From NCBI RefSeq assembly GCF_000768315.1, contig NZ_AQQX01000004.1, positions 186,001 to 250,000 on the forward strand: a stretch of 64,000 nucleotides of DNA. The letters are read 5' to 3'. Position numbers and translations under genes: made by a program. Below the pieces are notes generated by a model, which was given only the letters and a program-made list of their open reading frames with translations, was not told the DNA's origin and ran no database searches. Each line of letters starts with the position of its first letter. Position 1 is the stretch's first letter. The stretch comes from Pseudooceanicola atlanticus (GTDB taxonomy: Bacteria; Pseudomonadota; Alphaproteobacteria; Rhodobacterales; Rhodobacteraceae). This document shows, piece after piece, positions 44,143-53,950 of the stretch.

Positions 44143-45375
44143 TCAGGCCCCGACGGCACGCCCCTCGCGCATGTCGATGGCCCGCACGCTCAGCGCCGCC
44201 ACAAGGCCTATGACGCTGGCCAGGCACATCAGGAAGGGCAGCATGAAGGCGCCCGTCTCGATATTGACGACCGCGCCGGTCACCGTCGTGGTCAATGCGC
44301 CCACGAACACGATCAAGGCCGAGGACAGGCCAGAGGCCGAGCCCGCGATATGCGGCCGGATCGACATGACCCCGACATTGGCATTGGGTGTCGTCATGCC
44401 ATTGCCTGCCCCCGACAACACCATCGCCCCGAAGAACAGCGGGATCGACAGGTAGCCCATCAGGATCAACGCCGCCGCCAGCCCTAGGCCGGTCACTGCC
44501 ACGATCCGCCCCACGATCATCATCGTACTCAACTGGAAATGCCGCGAAATCCGGCTGGAGATCGCAGAGCCGATGATGAAGCCCAGCGTGATCGTGCCCA
44601 TATAGGCGCCCAGTTCCGCGGTGCCCATCTCGAAGGCCGCCGACACGACCAGCGGCGCGCCCGACACGAAGATGTGGAAGGTCGACACCGAAAACGCCGC
44701 GCACAGCGCATAGCCCCAGAACCGGCGCGAGGTCACAAGCTCCGGATATTCGCGGAATTGCGACCCGAAATCGGTGGACTGGTTCTGGTTCGTCTCGCCC
44801 AGATCGACATAGCACAGAACCAGCAGGGCCAGACCCGACAGCGCATACAGCACGAAATTCGCCCGCCAGCCAAAGGCCGCATCCATAAGCCCGCCGATAC
44901 TGGGCCCCAGCATCGGGGCGATGGCCATGATCATTGCCACCGTCGCCATCTTTGAGGCCGATTCCCGGTCGTCATACTGGTCCCGCACGATCGCCCGGCT
45001 CAGCGCCATGCCGGTGGCCGAGGCGCTCTGGAACATCCGCGCGACCAGGAACACCGTGATGTCCGACGTCACCGCGCAGACCACCGAGGCCAGGGTGAAG
45101 ATGCCCAGCCCCCACAGGATCACCGGACGCCGCCCGTAGCGATCCGACAGCGGCCCCATCAGCAACTGGGTCACCGCCGTCATCAGCAGGTAGGCCCCGA
45201 CCGCGATGCTCATCACCCCGTAGGAGACCTCGAAATCCTCGGCCATATGGGCCAGCGACGGCAGAAACATGTTCAGCGTCAGGACCGAATTCCCGGTCAG
45301 AAGGATCAATGTCAGAAGATGCGGAGCCGAAGAGGCGGGACGAAGCATGAAACGTTTCCAAAAAGTCCCGCTCAT
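44143..45375 (-). CDS. Bcr/CflA-type multidrug MFS transporter
   Basis: A 410-residue exporter with about twelve membrane segments. The MFS motif GPLSDRYGRRPVILWG is near residue 75, and the drug/H+ antiporter pattern ATGMALSRAIVRDQYD is near residue 119, typical of the Bcr/CflA subfamily. The substrate is unknown. An internal ATG at 45348 (MLRPASS) is an alternative start. Its stop lies 2 bases from the old stop of the interrupted methyltransferase gene, tail to tail. Confidence 0.88.
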   Translation of the reverse strand: MSGTFWKRFMLRPASSAPHLLTLILLTGNSVLTLNMFLPSLAHMAEDFEVSYGVMSIAVGAYLLMTAVTQLLMGPLSDRYGRRPVILWGLGIFTLASVVCAVTSDITVFLVARMFQSASATGMALSRAIVRDQYDDRESASKMATVAMIMAIAPMLGPSIGGLMDAAFGWRANFVLYALSGLALLVLCYVDLGETNQNQSTDFGSQFREYPELVTSRRFWGYALCAAFSVSTFHIFVSGAPLVVSAAFEMGTAELGAYMGTITLGFIIGSAISSRISRHFQLSTMMIVGRIVAVTGLGLAAALILMGYLSIPLFFGAMVLSGAGNGMTTPNANVGVMSIRPHIAGSASGLSSALIVFVGALTTTVTGAVVNIETGAFMLPFLMCLASVIGLVAALSVRAIDMREGRAVGA

Positions 45376-45433
45376 CTGACCCGGAAACTATGCAAATGGC
45401 AAACAGGTATTCTGCAAACCGGGGGTTTCGGGC

Positions 45434-45664
45434 CTAGGCTTCGGGCTCTTCCGCCTCGGGGTCGGCCTTGCCCACACCCTTGAAAACAAAGCGGAACGGG
45501 ATCGCCCAAAGGACACCCAGAACGATGTAGACCAGCAGTTCCAGCCACAGCGGCGGACGGTCCAGCCAGGTCATCACGGTCACGGCAACCACGATGTATA
45601 GCGGCAGGCCCAGCAACAGGATCACCAGCGACCAGCGACGTCTTGCCTTGTAACTCAGCGCCAT
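45434..45664 (-). CDS. DUF2842 family small membrane protein
   Basis: A 76-residue protein with two membrane segments (SLVILLLGLPLYIVVAVTVM and ELLVYIVLGVLWAIPF) and an acidic tail (DPEAEEPEA). This is the alphaproteobacterial DUF2842 layout; the function is unknown. I set the start at 45664 (MALSYKARRRW), where the conserved region begins. It lies on the purA strand, 121 bases downstream of it. Confidence 0.82.
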   Translation of the reverse strand: MALSYKARRRWSLVILLLGLPLYIVVAVTVMTWLDRPPLWLELLVYIVLGVLWAIPFRFVFKGVGKADPEAEEPEA

Positions 45665-45785
45665 GGGGGCTCCCTTCCGGTCCTGCAGGTCCGGGGCAGG
45701 TCCGCCCGCCCCGGCATCGTCGTGTCGAAACATAGCCCGCAGGGCCGCCCGTCAAGGCGGCCGAGGGCTTCACATCCTTGCCGGA

Positions 45786-47078
45786 TCAATCCGCGAAGGG
45801 GTCGGTGACCAGGATCGTGTCCTCGCGCTCCGGGCTCGTCGACAACAACGCGACCGGGCATTCGATCAGCTCTTCGACCCGGCGCACGTACTTGATCGCG
45901 TTGGCCGGCAGATCGGCCCAGCTGCGCGCGCCTTCGGTGCTGTCGGACCAGCCGGGCATTTCCTCGTAGATCGGGGTGCAGCGGGCCTGCTGATCTGCCG
46001 CCGTCGGCAGATAATCCAGCCGCTGGCCGTCCAGATCGTAGCCCACGCAGATCTTCAGCGTTTCGAACCCGTCCAGCACGTCCAGCTTGGTCAGCGCGAT
46101 GCCGTTGACCCCCGATGTCGCGCAGGTCTGGCGCAGCAGCGCCGCATCGAACCAGCCACAGCGCCGCTTGCGGCCCGTCGTGGTGCCGAATTCGTGGCCG
46201 CGCGTGCCCAGCCGCTCACCGTCCTCGTCATGCAGCTCGGTCGGGAACGGGCCCTCGCCCACGCGGGTGGTATAGGCCTTCACGATCCCCAGCACGAAGT
46301 CGATCGCACCCGGGCCAATCCCGGTCCCGGTCGCCGCCTGCCCCGCGATCACGTTCGACGAGGTAACAAAGGGATAGGTGCCGAAATCGATGTCCAGCAG
46401 CGCGCCCTGCGCCCCTTCGAAAAGGATGCGTTTGCCCGCCTTGCGCTTCTCGTTCATCACCTTCCAGACCGGGGCCGCATAGGGCAGGATCTGCGGCGCG
46501 ATCTCGCGCAGCTGCGCCAGCAGCGCCTCGGCGTCGATCTGCTCCAGGCCCAGGCCGGCGCGCAGCGCGTTGTGATGCACCAGCAGACGGTCGACGCGGG
46601 TCACCAGCGTCGCATCATCGGCCAGGTCGGCGACACGGATCGCCCGGCGACCCACCTTGTCCTCGTAGGCCGGGCCGATGCCACGGCCCGTCGTGCCGAT
46701 CTTGGCGACGGAATTCTGGTTCTCGCGACCGCGATCCAGTTCGCCGTGGATCGGCAGGATCAGCGGGGTGTTCTCGGCGATCATCAGCGTTTCGGGGCTG
46801 ATCTCGACGCCCTGTTCGCGCACGGTCTCGATTTCCTTGACCAGGTGCCAGGGGTCCAGCACCACGCCATTTCCGATGACCGACAGCTTGCCGCCGCGCA
46901 CAACGCCCGAGGGCAGCGCATGCAGCTTGTAGACCTTGCCGTCGATGACAAGCGTATGCCCGGCATTATGACCGCCCTGGAATCGGACCACCACATCGGC
47001 CCGTTCAGACAGCCAATCGACGATCTTGCCTTTTCCTTCGTCACCCCACTGGGCACCGACGACTACGACATTGGCCAT
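45786..47078 (-). CDS. purA: Adenylosuccinate synthetase
   Basis: A 430-residue GTP-dependent enzyme joining IMP and aspartate, the first step from IMP to AMP. Landmarks are the P-loop-like [16 protein letters not shown] (Asp13 and the GDEGKGK loop), [12 protein letters not shown] near residue 34, [13 protein letters not shown] near residue 129 and the final [17 protein letters not shown] precedes the ATG. It lies between the putative export cassette and DUF2842 and is probably independent of both. Confidence 0.97.
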   Translation of the reverse strand: MANVVVVGAQWGDEGKGKIVDWLSERADVVVRFQGGHNAGHTLVIDGKVYKLHALPSGVVRGGKLSVIGNGVVLDPWHLVKEIETVREQGVEISPETLMIAENTPLILPIHGELDRGRENQNSVAKIGTTGRGIGPAYEDKVGRRAIRVADLADDATLVTRVDRLLVHHNALRAGLGLEQIDAEALLAQLREIAPQILPYAAPVWKVMNEKRKAGKRILFEGAQGALLDIDFGTYPFVTSSNVIAGQAATGTGIGPGAIDFVLGIVKAYTTRVGEGPFPTELHDEDGERLGTRGHEFGTTTGRKRRCGWFDAALLRQTCATSGVNGIALTKLDVLDGFETLKICVGYDLDGQRLDYLPTAADQQARCTPIYEEMPGWSDSTEGARSWADLPANAIKYVRRVEELIECPVALLSTSPEREDTILVTDPFAD

Positions 47079-47169
47079 GGCACTTCCCTCCGGCTCAGGT
47101 CAAACCCGCGCCCTTTTAGCCAAAGCCGCCGGGAACCGAAACCGAATTCTCCGACCCGCGACGAATGAG

Positions 47170-47961
47170 TCAGAAGGCGATCCGGCAGCGCGCGCCCGTC
47201 GGCACCTCTCCGCCCGGATTTTCGACCTCCAGCCGCACGCCGAACGTGCCGCTGGCCGCATCGAAGAAGCGATCCACGACAACGACTTCGGCGGGGAACG
47301 AGCCCTCCAGCGGCGGCTTCAGCGTGACCTCGTAGCTGTCGCCCACGGCGATGTCGCCGAACAGGCGGCCAGGGGCGAATACCTCCACGTTGACGGGATC
47401 CGTTTCGATGATCTCCATCAGTTCGCTCTGTTCCGAGGCATATTCCCCGGCCGAGGCATCGACCGCGACGACCAGCCCGGAGACAGGGCTCAGCACCGAT
47501 CGGCGTGCCAGCAGCGCCTCGGCCTGGCGCACCTCGATCCCGGCCAGCTGCCGGTCGAACTCCGCCTGTTCCAGCGCCAGCTGTGTCAGGGCCAGCTCGA
47601 TCTCCGCATCTTCCAGGGCCGAGGTCGCGGCGACATTGCGGTCCGACAGCCGCTTGACCCGTTCAAACTCCCGCTCCCGCAGCGACAGCCGGGTCTGCTG
47701 GGCCCGCACGTCGACATCCGAGCCCGCACGGGTGCGCGCCAGTTCCAGCTGAAGCTCCTCCACCTCGGTATCGAGCCGCAGCAGCAGGTCACCGCGGTCC
47801 ACCATGTCGCCGCGCCGCACCGGCAGATCGCGGATGACCCCTTCGGCGCTCGACGTGATCGTCACGCGGGATGCGGGCTCCAGCACGCAATCGACCATGT
47901 CCTGCGCGGCGGCCGCCGTGGACAGTGTGCCAATCAGAACCGCCAGGGTCACATGTCTCAT
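47170..47961 (-). CDS. Small periplasmic HlyD/MFP-type adaptor
   Basis: A 263-residue protein with a signal peptide (MRHVTLAVLIGTLSTAAAAQ) and a membrane-fusion-protein core: a lipoyl-like half (GVIRDLPVRRGDMVDRGDLLLRLDTE), a coiled-coil hairpin (about residues 65–155), the second lipoyl half (LSPVSGLVVAVDASAGEYA) and a beta-barrel part. Such adaptors bridge inner membrane transporters to outer components. Its start overlaps the SecA-like gene stop by 4 bases, and it is the last gene of the cassette behind the giant RTX protein. Confidence 0.88.
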   Translation of the reverse strand: MRHVTLAVLIGTLSTAAAAQDMVDCVLEPASRVTITSSAEGVIRDLPVRRGDMVDRGDLLLRLDTEVEELQLELARTRAGSDVDVRAQQTRLSLREREFERVKRLSDRNVAATSALEDAEIELALTQLALEQAEFDRQLAGIEVRQAEALLARRSVLSPVSGLVVAVDASAGEYASEQSELMEIIETDPVNVEVFAPGRLFGDIAVGDSYEVTLKPPLEGSFPAEVVVVDRFFDAASGTFGVRLEVENPGGEVPTGARCRIAF

Positions 47962-49946
47962 TCCGATCCTCCCAGGAATCCCAGAAATCCATCCCTTTGC
48001 AGGTCAAAGCGCAACAGGTCCAGCCGCGCCCGGGCCATCAACCGCTCCGCGCGTTTCTGCGCCTTGCCGACGCCACGCCAATCGCCCAGCATTGACCGCG
48101 TGCGGCGCGAGCCGAACTTGTCGATGATCCCGTCATCCCGCGCCACCATGATCTCGCACGATCCCGGGTCGCCCTGGCGCGCGCAGCGGCCCAGCACCTG
48201 GCGGTCGATCCGGCCGGCCTCGTTCACCTCGGTCAGGATGACGTGCAACCCGCCGGCCTGCCGCACTGTCTCGTCCAGCATGATGTCCACGCCGCGCCCG
48301 GCCATGTTGGTGGCAAGCGTGATCCGCCCCGCCTGCCCGGCCTGGGCGATCACCTCGGCCTCGTCCGCATCTTGGGCGGCATTCAGCAGCGCGGGCTCCA
48401 GCCCCGCCTCGCGCAGGTGGCGGTCCAGCTCCGTGCTGGCGCGGATCGTGCGCGTCGCCAGCAGGACGGGCCGCCCCTGCCCCGCGATCTGGCCCGCACG
48501 CTTCGCCACCGCCTGCCACTTGCGTTCCTGGTCCTTGAAAATCCGCGGCCGCAGGTATTTGCGGCGCGACCGTTTCGGCGGCGGCAGGGCCAGTACACGC
48601 AACCCGTAGACCGCGCGAAACTCGCCCGCGACCTCCTTCGCCGTGCCCGTCATGCCCGCCAGCTTGCGATAACGGCGGAAGAACCGCTGATAGGTCATCC
48701 GCCCGCGTGTCACCCGCCGCCCGGTCACCTCGACGCCCTCGCGCGCCTCGACGATCTGCTGGAGACCGTCGCCAAGCGCGCGGTCCTCGGCCACCCGGCC
48801 GGTAAACTCGTCGATCAGCGCCACCTTGCCGTCCCGCAGGATGTAATGTTCGTCCCGCACGAACAGGTGCCGCGCACTCAGCGCCTGCACGGCGGCATGG
48901 TTGCGCCGGACGGAGTTGCGCCAGATGCCGCCCAACTCCTCTCCCGCATCGGCCAGCCGCGCCTCGCCGCGCGGGGTCAGGTCCAGAACGCGGCGCTGGT
49001 CGTCGACCGTGTAATCGCGCCCCTCCTTCAGGGGCTCGGCCAGGGCAATGGCCTGATGCGCCCAATCCGGGTCCGCCTCCGCGGTTTCGGAGATGATCAG
49101 AGGCGTGCGGCATTCGTCGATCAGAACCGAATCCGCCTCGTCCACGATGGCGAAGGGCAGCCCGTTCATCGTCAGCGACGCCGCCCGTGCCTGCGCCGCG
49201 TGCACCGTTTCCAGCGACAACCGGACCGACCCCTGCGCACCGCCCAGCGTGATCCGGTTGCGCAGGTAGTCAAAGGCGATGTCCTTGTTCGACGCATAGA
49301 GCACCCGCGCCCGGTAGGCCGGTGCCCGGGTCTGCGGCGGGACATGGTGCACGATCAGCCCGGTACTCAGCCCCAGGGCGGCAAAGAAATCGGCAAACAG
49401 CGCATGGTCGCGTTCAGCCAGGTAATCATTGGCCGTCACCACGTGAACGTCCTCGCCCGACAGCCCGGCCAACCCGGCCGCCAGGGCCGCGGTCAGGGTC
49501 TTGCCCGACCCGGTCTCCATCTCGACCAAACGGCCCGAACAGATGGCCAGCGCGCCCATCACCTGGGTCCGAAACGGGGTCAGCCCCTGCACCTCGCGGC
49601 AGATGGCGGCGATCAGGCCAAGCGCGCGAAGGCTGTGCCGGCGCATCACGCGATCCCGGCGCAGGCGCGGCCGGATGCGCTCCAGCTCGGCCTGCAGGTC
49701 CTCCAGGCTGCGCCCCTGGGTACGTCGCACGATGCGCATCACGCGGGCCGCCGCCAGCCGCAGGCGCATCCGCGACAGCGGGTCCCGCAGCGGCGCGATG
49801 GCCGTCTCGCTCATCGCGGTCAGGTGGTAGCGCCAGTCCACGGGCCGCACGCCGCTTTCGGCCTGGGCCATCTGACGCAGTTCCCGCAGACGCGGCACCT
49901 GTGCGGCGCGGCCCGACAGCTGGGGGGGCGTTGCGGCGTCAGACAT
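47958..49946 (-). CDS. Shortened SecA-like ATPase
   Basis: A 662-residue SecA-family motor. Walker A is TGSGKT at 145–150, motif II is VDEADSVLIDE with DEAD at 269–272 and the SecA-specific CRTPLIIS following, and the later motifs are LATNMAGRGVDIM and GRCARQGDPGS (SGRQGD in housekeeping SecA). The sequence stops after RARLDLLRFDLQRDGFLGFLGGSE, where normal SecA (about 900 residues) continues into the scaffold, wing and C-terminal zinc domains. It is therefore a paralogue, not the housekeeping enzyme. Its start overlaps the site-2-protease/HlyD gene by 8 bases. I infer a dedicated role in export of the neighbouring giant protein. Confidence 0.88.
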   Translation of the reverse strand: MSDAATPPQLSGRAAQVPRLRELRQMAQAESGVRPVDWRYHLTAMSETAIAPLRDPLSRMRLRLAAARVMRIVRRTQGRSLEDLQAELERIRPRLRRDRVMRRHSLRALGLIAAICREVQGLTPFRTQVMGALAICSGRLVEMETGSGKTLTAALAAGLAGLSGEDVHVVTANDYLAERDHALFADFFAALGLSTGLIVHHVPPQTRAPAYRARVLYASNKDIAFDYLRNRITLGGAQGSVRLSLETVHAAQARAASLTMNGLPFAIVDEADSVLIDECRTPLIISETAEADPDWAHQAIALAEPLKEGRDYTVDDQRRVLDLTPRGEARLADAGEELGGIWRNSVRRNHAAVQALSARHLFVRDEHYILRDGKVALIDEFTGRVAEDRALGDGLQQIVEAREGVEVTGRRVTRGRMTYQRFFRRYRKLAGMTGTAKEVAGEFRAVYGLRVLALPPPKRSRRKYLRPRIFKDQERKWQAVAKRAGQIAGQGRPVLLATRTIRASTELDRHLREAGLEPALLNAAQDADEAEVIAQAGQAGRITLATNMAGRGVDIMLDETVRQAGGLHVILTEVNEAGRIDRQVLGRCARQGDPGSCEIMVARDDGIIDKFGSRRTRSMLGDWRGVGKAQKRAERLMARARLDLLRFDLQRDGFLGFLGGSE

Positions 49947-52086
49947 TGAACCGCCTCAGGAAGACCTGCCGCACCCGGCGATAGACCCGCGTCGCAATCG
50001 GCTCGTCTCCGTGATCGATCCGCACATGCACGCGCATGCCGATCTCGGCCTCGCGCAGCGGGGTCTCGGGGGCCACGTCGAATTGCAGGATCGGCTCCAG
50101 CGTATGGGGCTCCGGCCCCCGTTCGGGATCGACCGCAAAGCGCCCGCCCCCTTCCATGGTCAGCGCGCGCGAGGCGATGCGCTGGCCCAGCGTCGGGACC
50201 TCCCTCACGATCCGCGCCGGCACGACGGCGTCCAGGTCATCGGCCGTGCGCAGGGCCAGCGACCGGCTACGCGACCGGATCAGATCCGCCTGGTCCTGAT
50301 GTACCGCCACGCGCACGATCAGGTCCTCCGGATCGACCAGGTAGCCCACCACGTCGCCACGGCTCAGATACGCGCCCTCCAGGTCGGCGGCCCCCGGCAT
50401 CACGAACAGACCGTCACGCGGCGCATGCAATGTCATCGAGGCAAGACGGTCGCGCAGCGATTGCGCCTCCTGGTCCGCCCGTGCCGCCTGCGCCCGCCAA
50501 AGCCGCATGTCATAGGCGCTTTCGCTCAGCGCCTGCTCATAGCGCAGCCGGTATTTCCGCGCCTCCGCCTCTGCCGCCTCCAGCCGCGCCTCGGCCAGCG
50601 GGTCGGTGATCGTCAGGATCGGGGCGCCCGCGGCCAGCCTCGCGCCGGGATCGCTCAGCACCGCCGCGACCTCTCCGGGTTCGGTGGCGTGGACCGTCGC
50701 CTCGTAGGGCGCATAGACGACCCCCTGCGCGACCGTGCGGTAAGGCACCGGCAGGAAGCCCAAGCCCCCCACCAGCAGCAGGCAGATCACGGCGACCACC
50801 GCGATTGCCCGGTGCCGGATGCCGCGCAGGCTGTCGCTGGTGGCGACGAACCGCAGGTGTTTCAGGATCGGCACGATGAAGATCAGGGTCACCGACCACA
50901 TCGCCAAAAGCGCGCCAAGCGCGAAGAACCGCGTCGCCACGACCATCACGATGGTCAGCGAAATCAACAGCCTGTAGCAGAAGGCCGCGATGGAATAGGT
51001 GAAGAACCAGAACCGCTCGCCCCGCGCGCGCACCGGCGATTTCGCCTTGGCATTGCCGAACAGGTAGCGCTGGATCAGGTAGCCGATGAACCGGTTCGAC
51101 CGCATCGACAGGTTGGGGATCTCCAGCAGGTCCGAGAACACGAAATAGCCGTCGAAGCGCAACAGCGGGTTGCCGTTGAACAGCAACGTCGACACGCCGC
51201 CGATCAGCATGACGTTGAACATCGCGGCCCGCGCCAGCCCGTCCTCCATCTGCGTCCACAGCAGCATCGCTGCCGCCGACAGGCCCAGTTCGACCAGGAT
51301 CCCCGCGCCCGACACGAAGATGCGCCGCCACTTGCTGGTAAACGCCGCCGAGGCCGAGGCATCGACGTAAGGCACCGGGATGAAGACCAGCATCATCACC
51401 CCGACCTCGCGGACCTCCCCGCCCCATTTCTTGACGGCAAAGCCATGGCCCAGCTCGTGACACAGCTTGACCAGCGGATAGACCAGCACCAGCAGGACTA
51501 GGCTCTCGGTCGCCAGCACCCGGTCGATCAGGTTGCCGGTCAGCGCGTCCCAGTTCCGGCCCGCCGCGACCCCGCCCGAGATCAGCAGCGCCAGGTAGGC
51601 CAGCCCGCCGATCACCCCGAAGAAGGGCCGCGCAAAGGGCCAGAGCGCATCCAGAAGCGCATTGGGATCGAACAGCGGAAACCGCACGGCCAACGGGTTC
51701 AGGAACCGCGACAGAAGCGTCTTCCGCCGCACCTTGCCAGCGCGTTCCGACATCGCGTCGACATCGGGCAGCCCATTCGTGTGCAACAGGTCCAGCGCCG
51801 CCAATTGCGAGATCAGCGCCAGCATTTCGTCCTGTGCGGGCGCGGCATCGCCCAGTTCCGCACAGGCCGCATCCCAGACCTCGCCCAGGGTGCGGCGGCC
51901 ATCCATCTGCGCGATCAGCCAATGCCCCGCCTCGGAAATCCGGGTGAACTTGCCGGTCAGCGGGTCGCGTATGACATACCAGACCTGGCCGCGGAACATC
52001 TGCCGGGTGACCTCGGCCCGGCGCGGCAGGACGGGGCGCAGATGGGCGGCGCGATACCAGCTCTGGCTTTCGAAACTCGTGGCCAT
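49939..52086 (-). CDS. PqqD-like/site-2 protease (M50)/HlyD fusion protein
   Basis: A 715-residue multi-domain membrane protein. Residues 30–105 look PqqD-like (VWYVIRDPLTGKFTRISEAGHWLIAQMDGRRTLGEV). A membrane protease follows with HELGH at 210–214 and the second metal-site motif NPLLRFDGY at 306–314, the M50 pair. From about residue 425 the protein is an HlyD-type adaptor with a final membrane anchor, lipoyl halves (HATEPGEVAAVLSDPGARLAAGAPIL) and a coiled coil. The gene begins 7 bases after the GAF-HlyD gene. Protease and adaptor in one chain suggest coupled processing and transport. Confidence 0.88.
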   Translation of the reverse strand: MATSFESQSWYRAAHLRPVLPRRAEVTRQMFRGQVWYVIRDPLTGKFTRISEAGHWLIAQMDGRRTLGEVWDAACAELGDAAPAQDEMLALISQLAALDLLHTNGLPDVDAMSERAGKVRRKTLLSRFLNPLAVRFPLFDPNALLDALWPFARPFFGVIGGLAYLALLISGGVAAGRNWDALTGNLIDRVLATESLVLLVLVYPLVKLCHELGHGFAVKKWGGEVREVGVMMLVFIPVPYVDASASAAFTSKWRRIFVSGAGILVELGLSAAAMLLWTQMEDGLARAAMFNVMLIGGVSTLLFNGNPLLRFDGYFVFSDLLEIPNLSMRSNRFIGYLIQRYLFGNAKAKSPVRARGERFWFFTYSIAAFCYRLLISLTIVMVVATRFFALGALLAMWSVTLIFIVPILKHLRFVATSDSLRGIRHRAIAVVAVICLLLVGGLGFLPVPYRTVAQGVVYAPYEATVHATEPGEVAAVLSDPGARLAAGAPILTITDPLAEARLEAAEAEARKYRLRYEQALSESAYDMRLWRAQAARADQEAQSLRDRLASMTLHAPRDGLFVMPGAADLEGAYLSRGDVVGYLVDPEDLIVRVAVHQDQADLIRSRSRSLALRTADDLDAVVPARIVREVPTLGQRIASRALTMEGGGRFAVDPERGPEPHTLEPILQFDVAPETPLREAEIGMRVHVRIDHGDEPIATRVYRRVRQVFLRRFNV

Positions 52087-52093
52087 GGCGCGC

Positions 52094-53926
52094 TCAGGGC
52101 GTCCAGCGCCACAGGGCCAGGCGGATCCAGTCGATGATCGGCTGCGCCCAGACCTGGATCAGCAGACGTTCCTCGACATCCACCTTGGCGACCCCGCGCA
52201 TGCCCGGCCGGATCTGCGGGCTGCTGTCCAGAAGCTGCCCTTCGACCATCGCGACATTGCGCCCGTCATTGGCCTCCAGCCGCGGGGTGATCCGCGTGAC
52301 CTCGATCGCATAGCCCTGGTCGGGCAGCGAGGACAGGACCAGCGTGCCGGTCTGGCCGATCCGGATATCATCCAGCTGGATTTCCTCGACCTCCAACGCC
52401 ACCCGGTAGCTTTCCAGCGGCGCGATCTGGAACAGCTCCTCGCCCCGGCGCACGGCCCGGCCGATGGACTGGCTCAGATCGCCCTCGATCACCAGCGCAT
52501 CAAACGGCGCGATCAGGGCCGAGCGGGCAATCTGCCGTTCCACCAGCGCCGCCTTTGAGCGCGCCTGCTCGATCTCGGCCGAGGCGATCCGCGCCGCAGC
52601 CGCGTTCCGCTCGCCAAGCGCGCGGTCATATTCGCCCTCGAACCGGCTCAGATCGGTGCGCCAGCGCAGCAGCTCGATCTGAAGGTCGCGCTCGTCCAGC
52701 CGGGCCAGCGGTTCGCCTTCGCGGATGACGTCGCCCGCCCTGACATATTGTTCGGCGATATGCCCGTCGAAGGGCGAGACCAGCGACCGCACGACCAGCC
52801 CCTGCACCTCGGATTCCGCGGAAACCCGGTAATCGCCCCGCGCGATGGCAAAGAAGGCAACGATCGCGATCAGCGCCAGCGCCACCAGCTTGCGCCCGAT
52901 ATAGCCGGGGCCAAGCAGCCGTTTCACCTGCCGCCAGAGCGAGGCCGCCCCGATCCGCAGGGCCGACCGGTCCGCCCGCCGCTTTTCGTCCAGCAGCGGG
53001 GCCAGCGCGGCGCCCACGGCCTCCGCGATCATCAGGTCGAGGTCCTCGAATGTCTCTCCGGGGCGTTTCTCGAGATGCAGCGCCCCCATGATCCGCTCAC
53101 GCACGAAAAGCGGCACGGTCAGCAGGTCGCCCGTGGCCTTCATCCGCGCCAGCTCCGCATGCAGCGTCGTCACCGCATAGGCCATGCCCTCGCGGCGGGG
53201 GTGCAGCACGGTGCCTTCCTGGTCCGTCGCCTCCGCCATCGCCTGGGCCAGCTTTTCGGAATAGAGGCTGTCCATCCGGAAATCGGCCACGTCCGACACG
53301 GCCTCCAGCCGCACCCGGCGCCGCTTCAGGAAGCCGACGGCGACCTGCGAACAGTCCAGCCGCCGGGCCAGTTGGGTCACGGCGGCAATTGCGGCCGCGC
53401 GGGTATCGGCAGCGTCCAGCGCCGCGCCCAGCACGTCCAGAACCGCCGCCTGTTTCTCGCGTTCCAGCTTGTCCGACAGCGACAGATCCCGCCGGATGGC
53501 CGAGGTGATCCACCCCGCGCCCCAGCTCAGCGTGCGAAAGATGCGGCCGGGATCGGGTTGCGCGACCGGAAACTGAAACGCCGCCGCGCCCATCACCTCG
53601 CCATCGACGATCAGCGTCTTGACGAGGATCCGGCCCTCGATCACCACGTCGCGGCTCTTGTCCAGCGCTTCTTCGACCGCATCCGCGATCTCGGGGCTGG
53701 GGCGGTAGTCCTTGGGCCATGTGGCCACGGGGATCATGCCCTGCCCGGTCTCCAGCACCAGCGCGGCGCAATCCAGCGCGCCCAGGTCCCGGATCTGCAA
53801 GGCAAGCCAGACCCGCGCGAAATCGCGCAGGTCCCGATCTTCGGAAAACCGCGACCACAGCGCCTGGTCCAGTACGGAAACCTCGGCGCCCTGACCCGGC
53901 CCGGCCTGATCTCGGCTATCGGCCAT
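52094..53926 (-). CDS. GAF domain–HlyD-type adaptor fusion protein
   Basis: A 610-residue protein. The cytoplasmic half holds a GAF domain (about residues 180–325: DVLGAALDAADTRAAAIAAVTQL to LLTVPLFVRERIMGALHLEKRPGETFEDLDLMIAEAVG). One membrane segment follows (about 348–365, LVALALIAIVAFFAIARG), then a periplasmic adaptor with lipoyl halves (SPFDGHIAEQYVRAGDVIREGEPLARLD and APFDALVIEGDLSQSIGRAVRRGEELFQI) and a helical hairpin. A GAF sensor in front of an adaptor suggests ligand-gated assembly. It lies 24 bases behind the DUF3467 gene. Confidence 0.87.
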   Translation of the reverse strand: MADSRDQAGPGQGAEVSVLDQALWSRFSEDRDLRDFARVWLALQIRDLGALDCAALVLETGQGMIPVATWPKDYRPSPEIADAVEEALDKSRDVVIEGRILVKTLIVDGEVMGAAAFQFPVAQPDPGRIFRTLSWGAGWITSAIRRDLSLSDKLEREKQAAVLDVLGAALDAADTRAAAIAAVTQLARRLDCSQVAVGFLKRRRVRLEAVSDVADFRMDSLYSEKLAQAMAEATDQEGTVLHPRREGMAYAVTTLHAELARMKATGDLLTVPLFVRERIMGALHLEKRPGETFEDLDLMIAEAVGAALAPLLDEKRRADRSALRIGAASLWRQVKRLLGPGYIGRKLVALALIAIVAFFAIARGDYRVSAESEVQGLVVRSLVSPFDGHIAEQYVRAGDVIREGEPLARLDERDLQIELLRWRTDLSRFEGEYDRALGERNAAAARIASAEIEQARSKAALVERQIARSALIAPFDALVIEGDLSQSIGRAVRRGEELFQIAPLESYRVALEVEEIQLDDIRIGQTGTLVLSSLPDQGYAIEVTRITPRLEANDGRNVAMVEGQLLDSSPQIRPGMRGVAKVDVEERLLIQVWAQPIIDWIRLALWRWTP

Positions 53927-53950
53927 GGATCACCCTGCCGTTGTTGGGGA

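Noticed and set aside
47170-53926. A classical type I secretion system
   Set aside because: Two HlyD-type proteins and fusions are present, but there is no ABC transporter ATPase and no TolC-like outer membrane protein between 45 and 64 kb.
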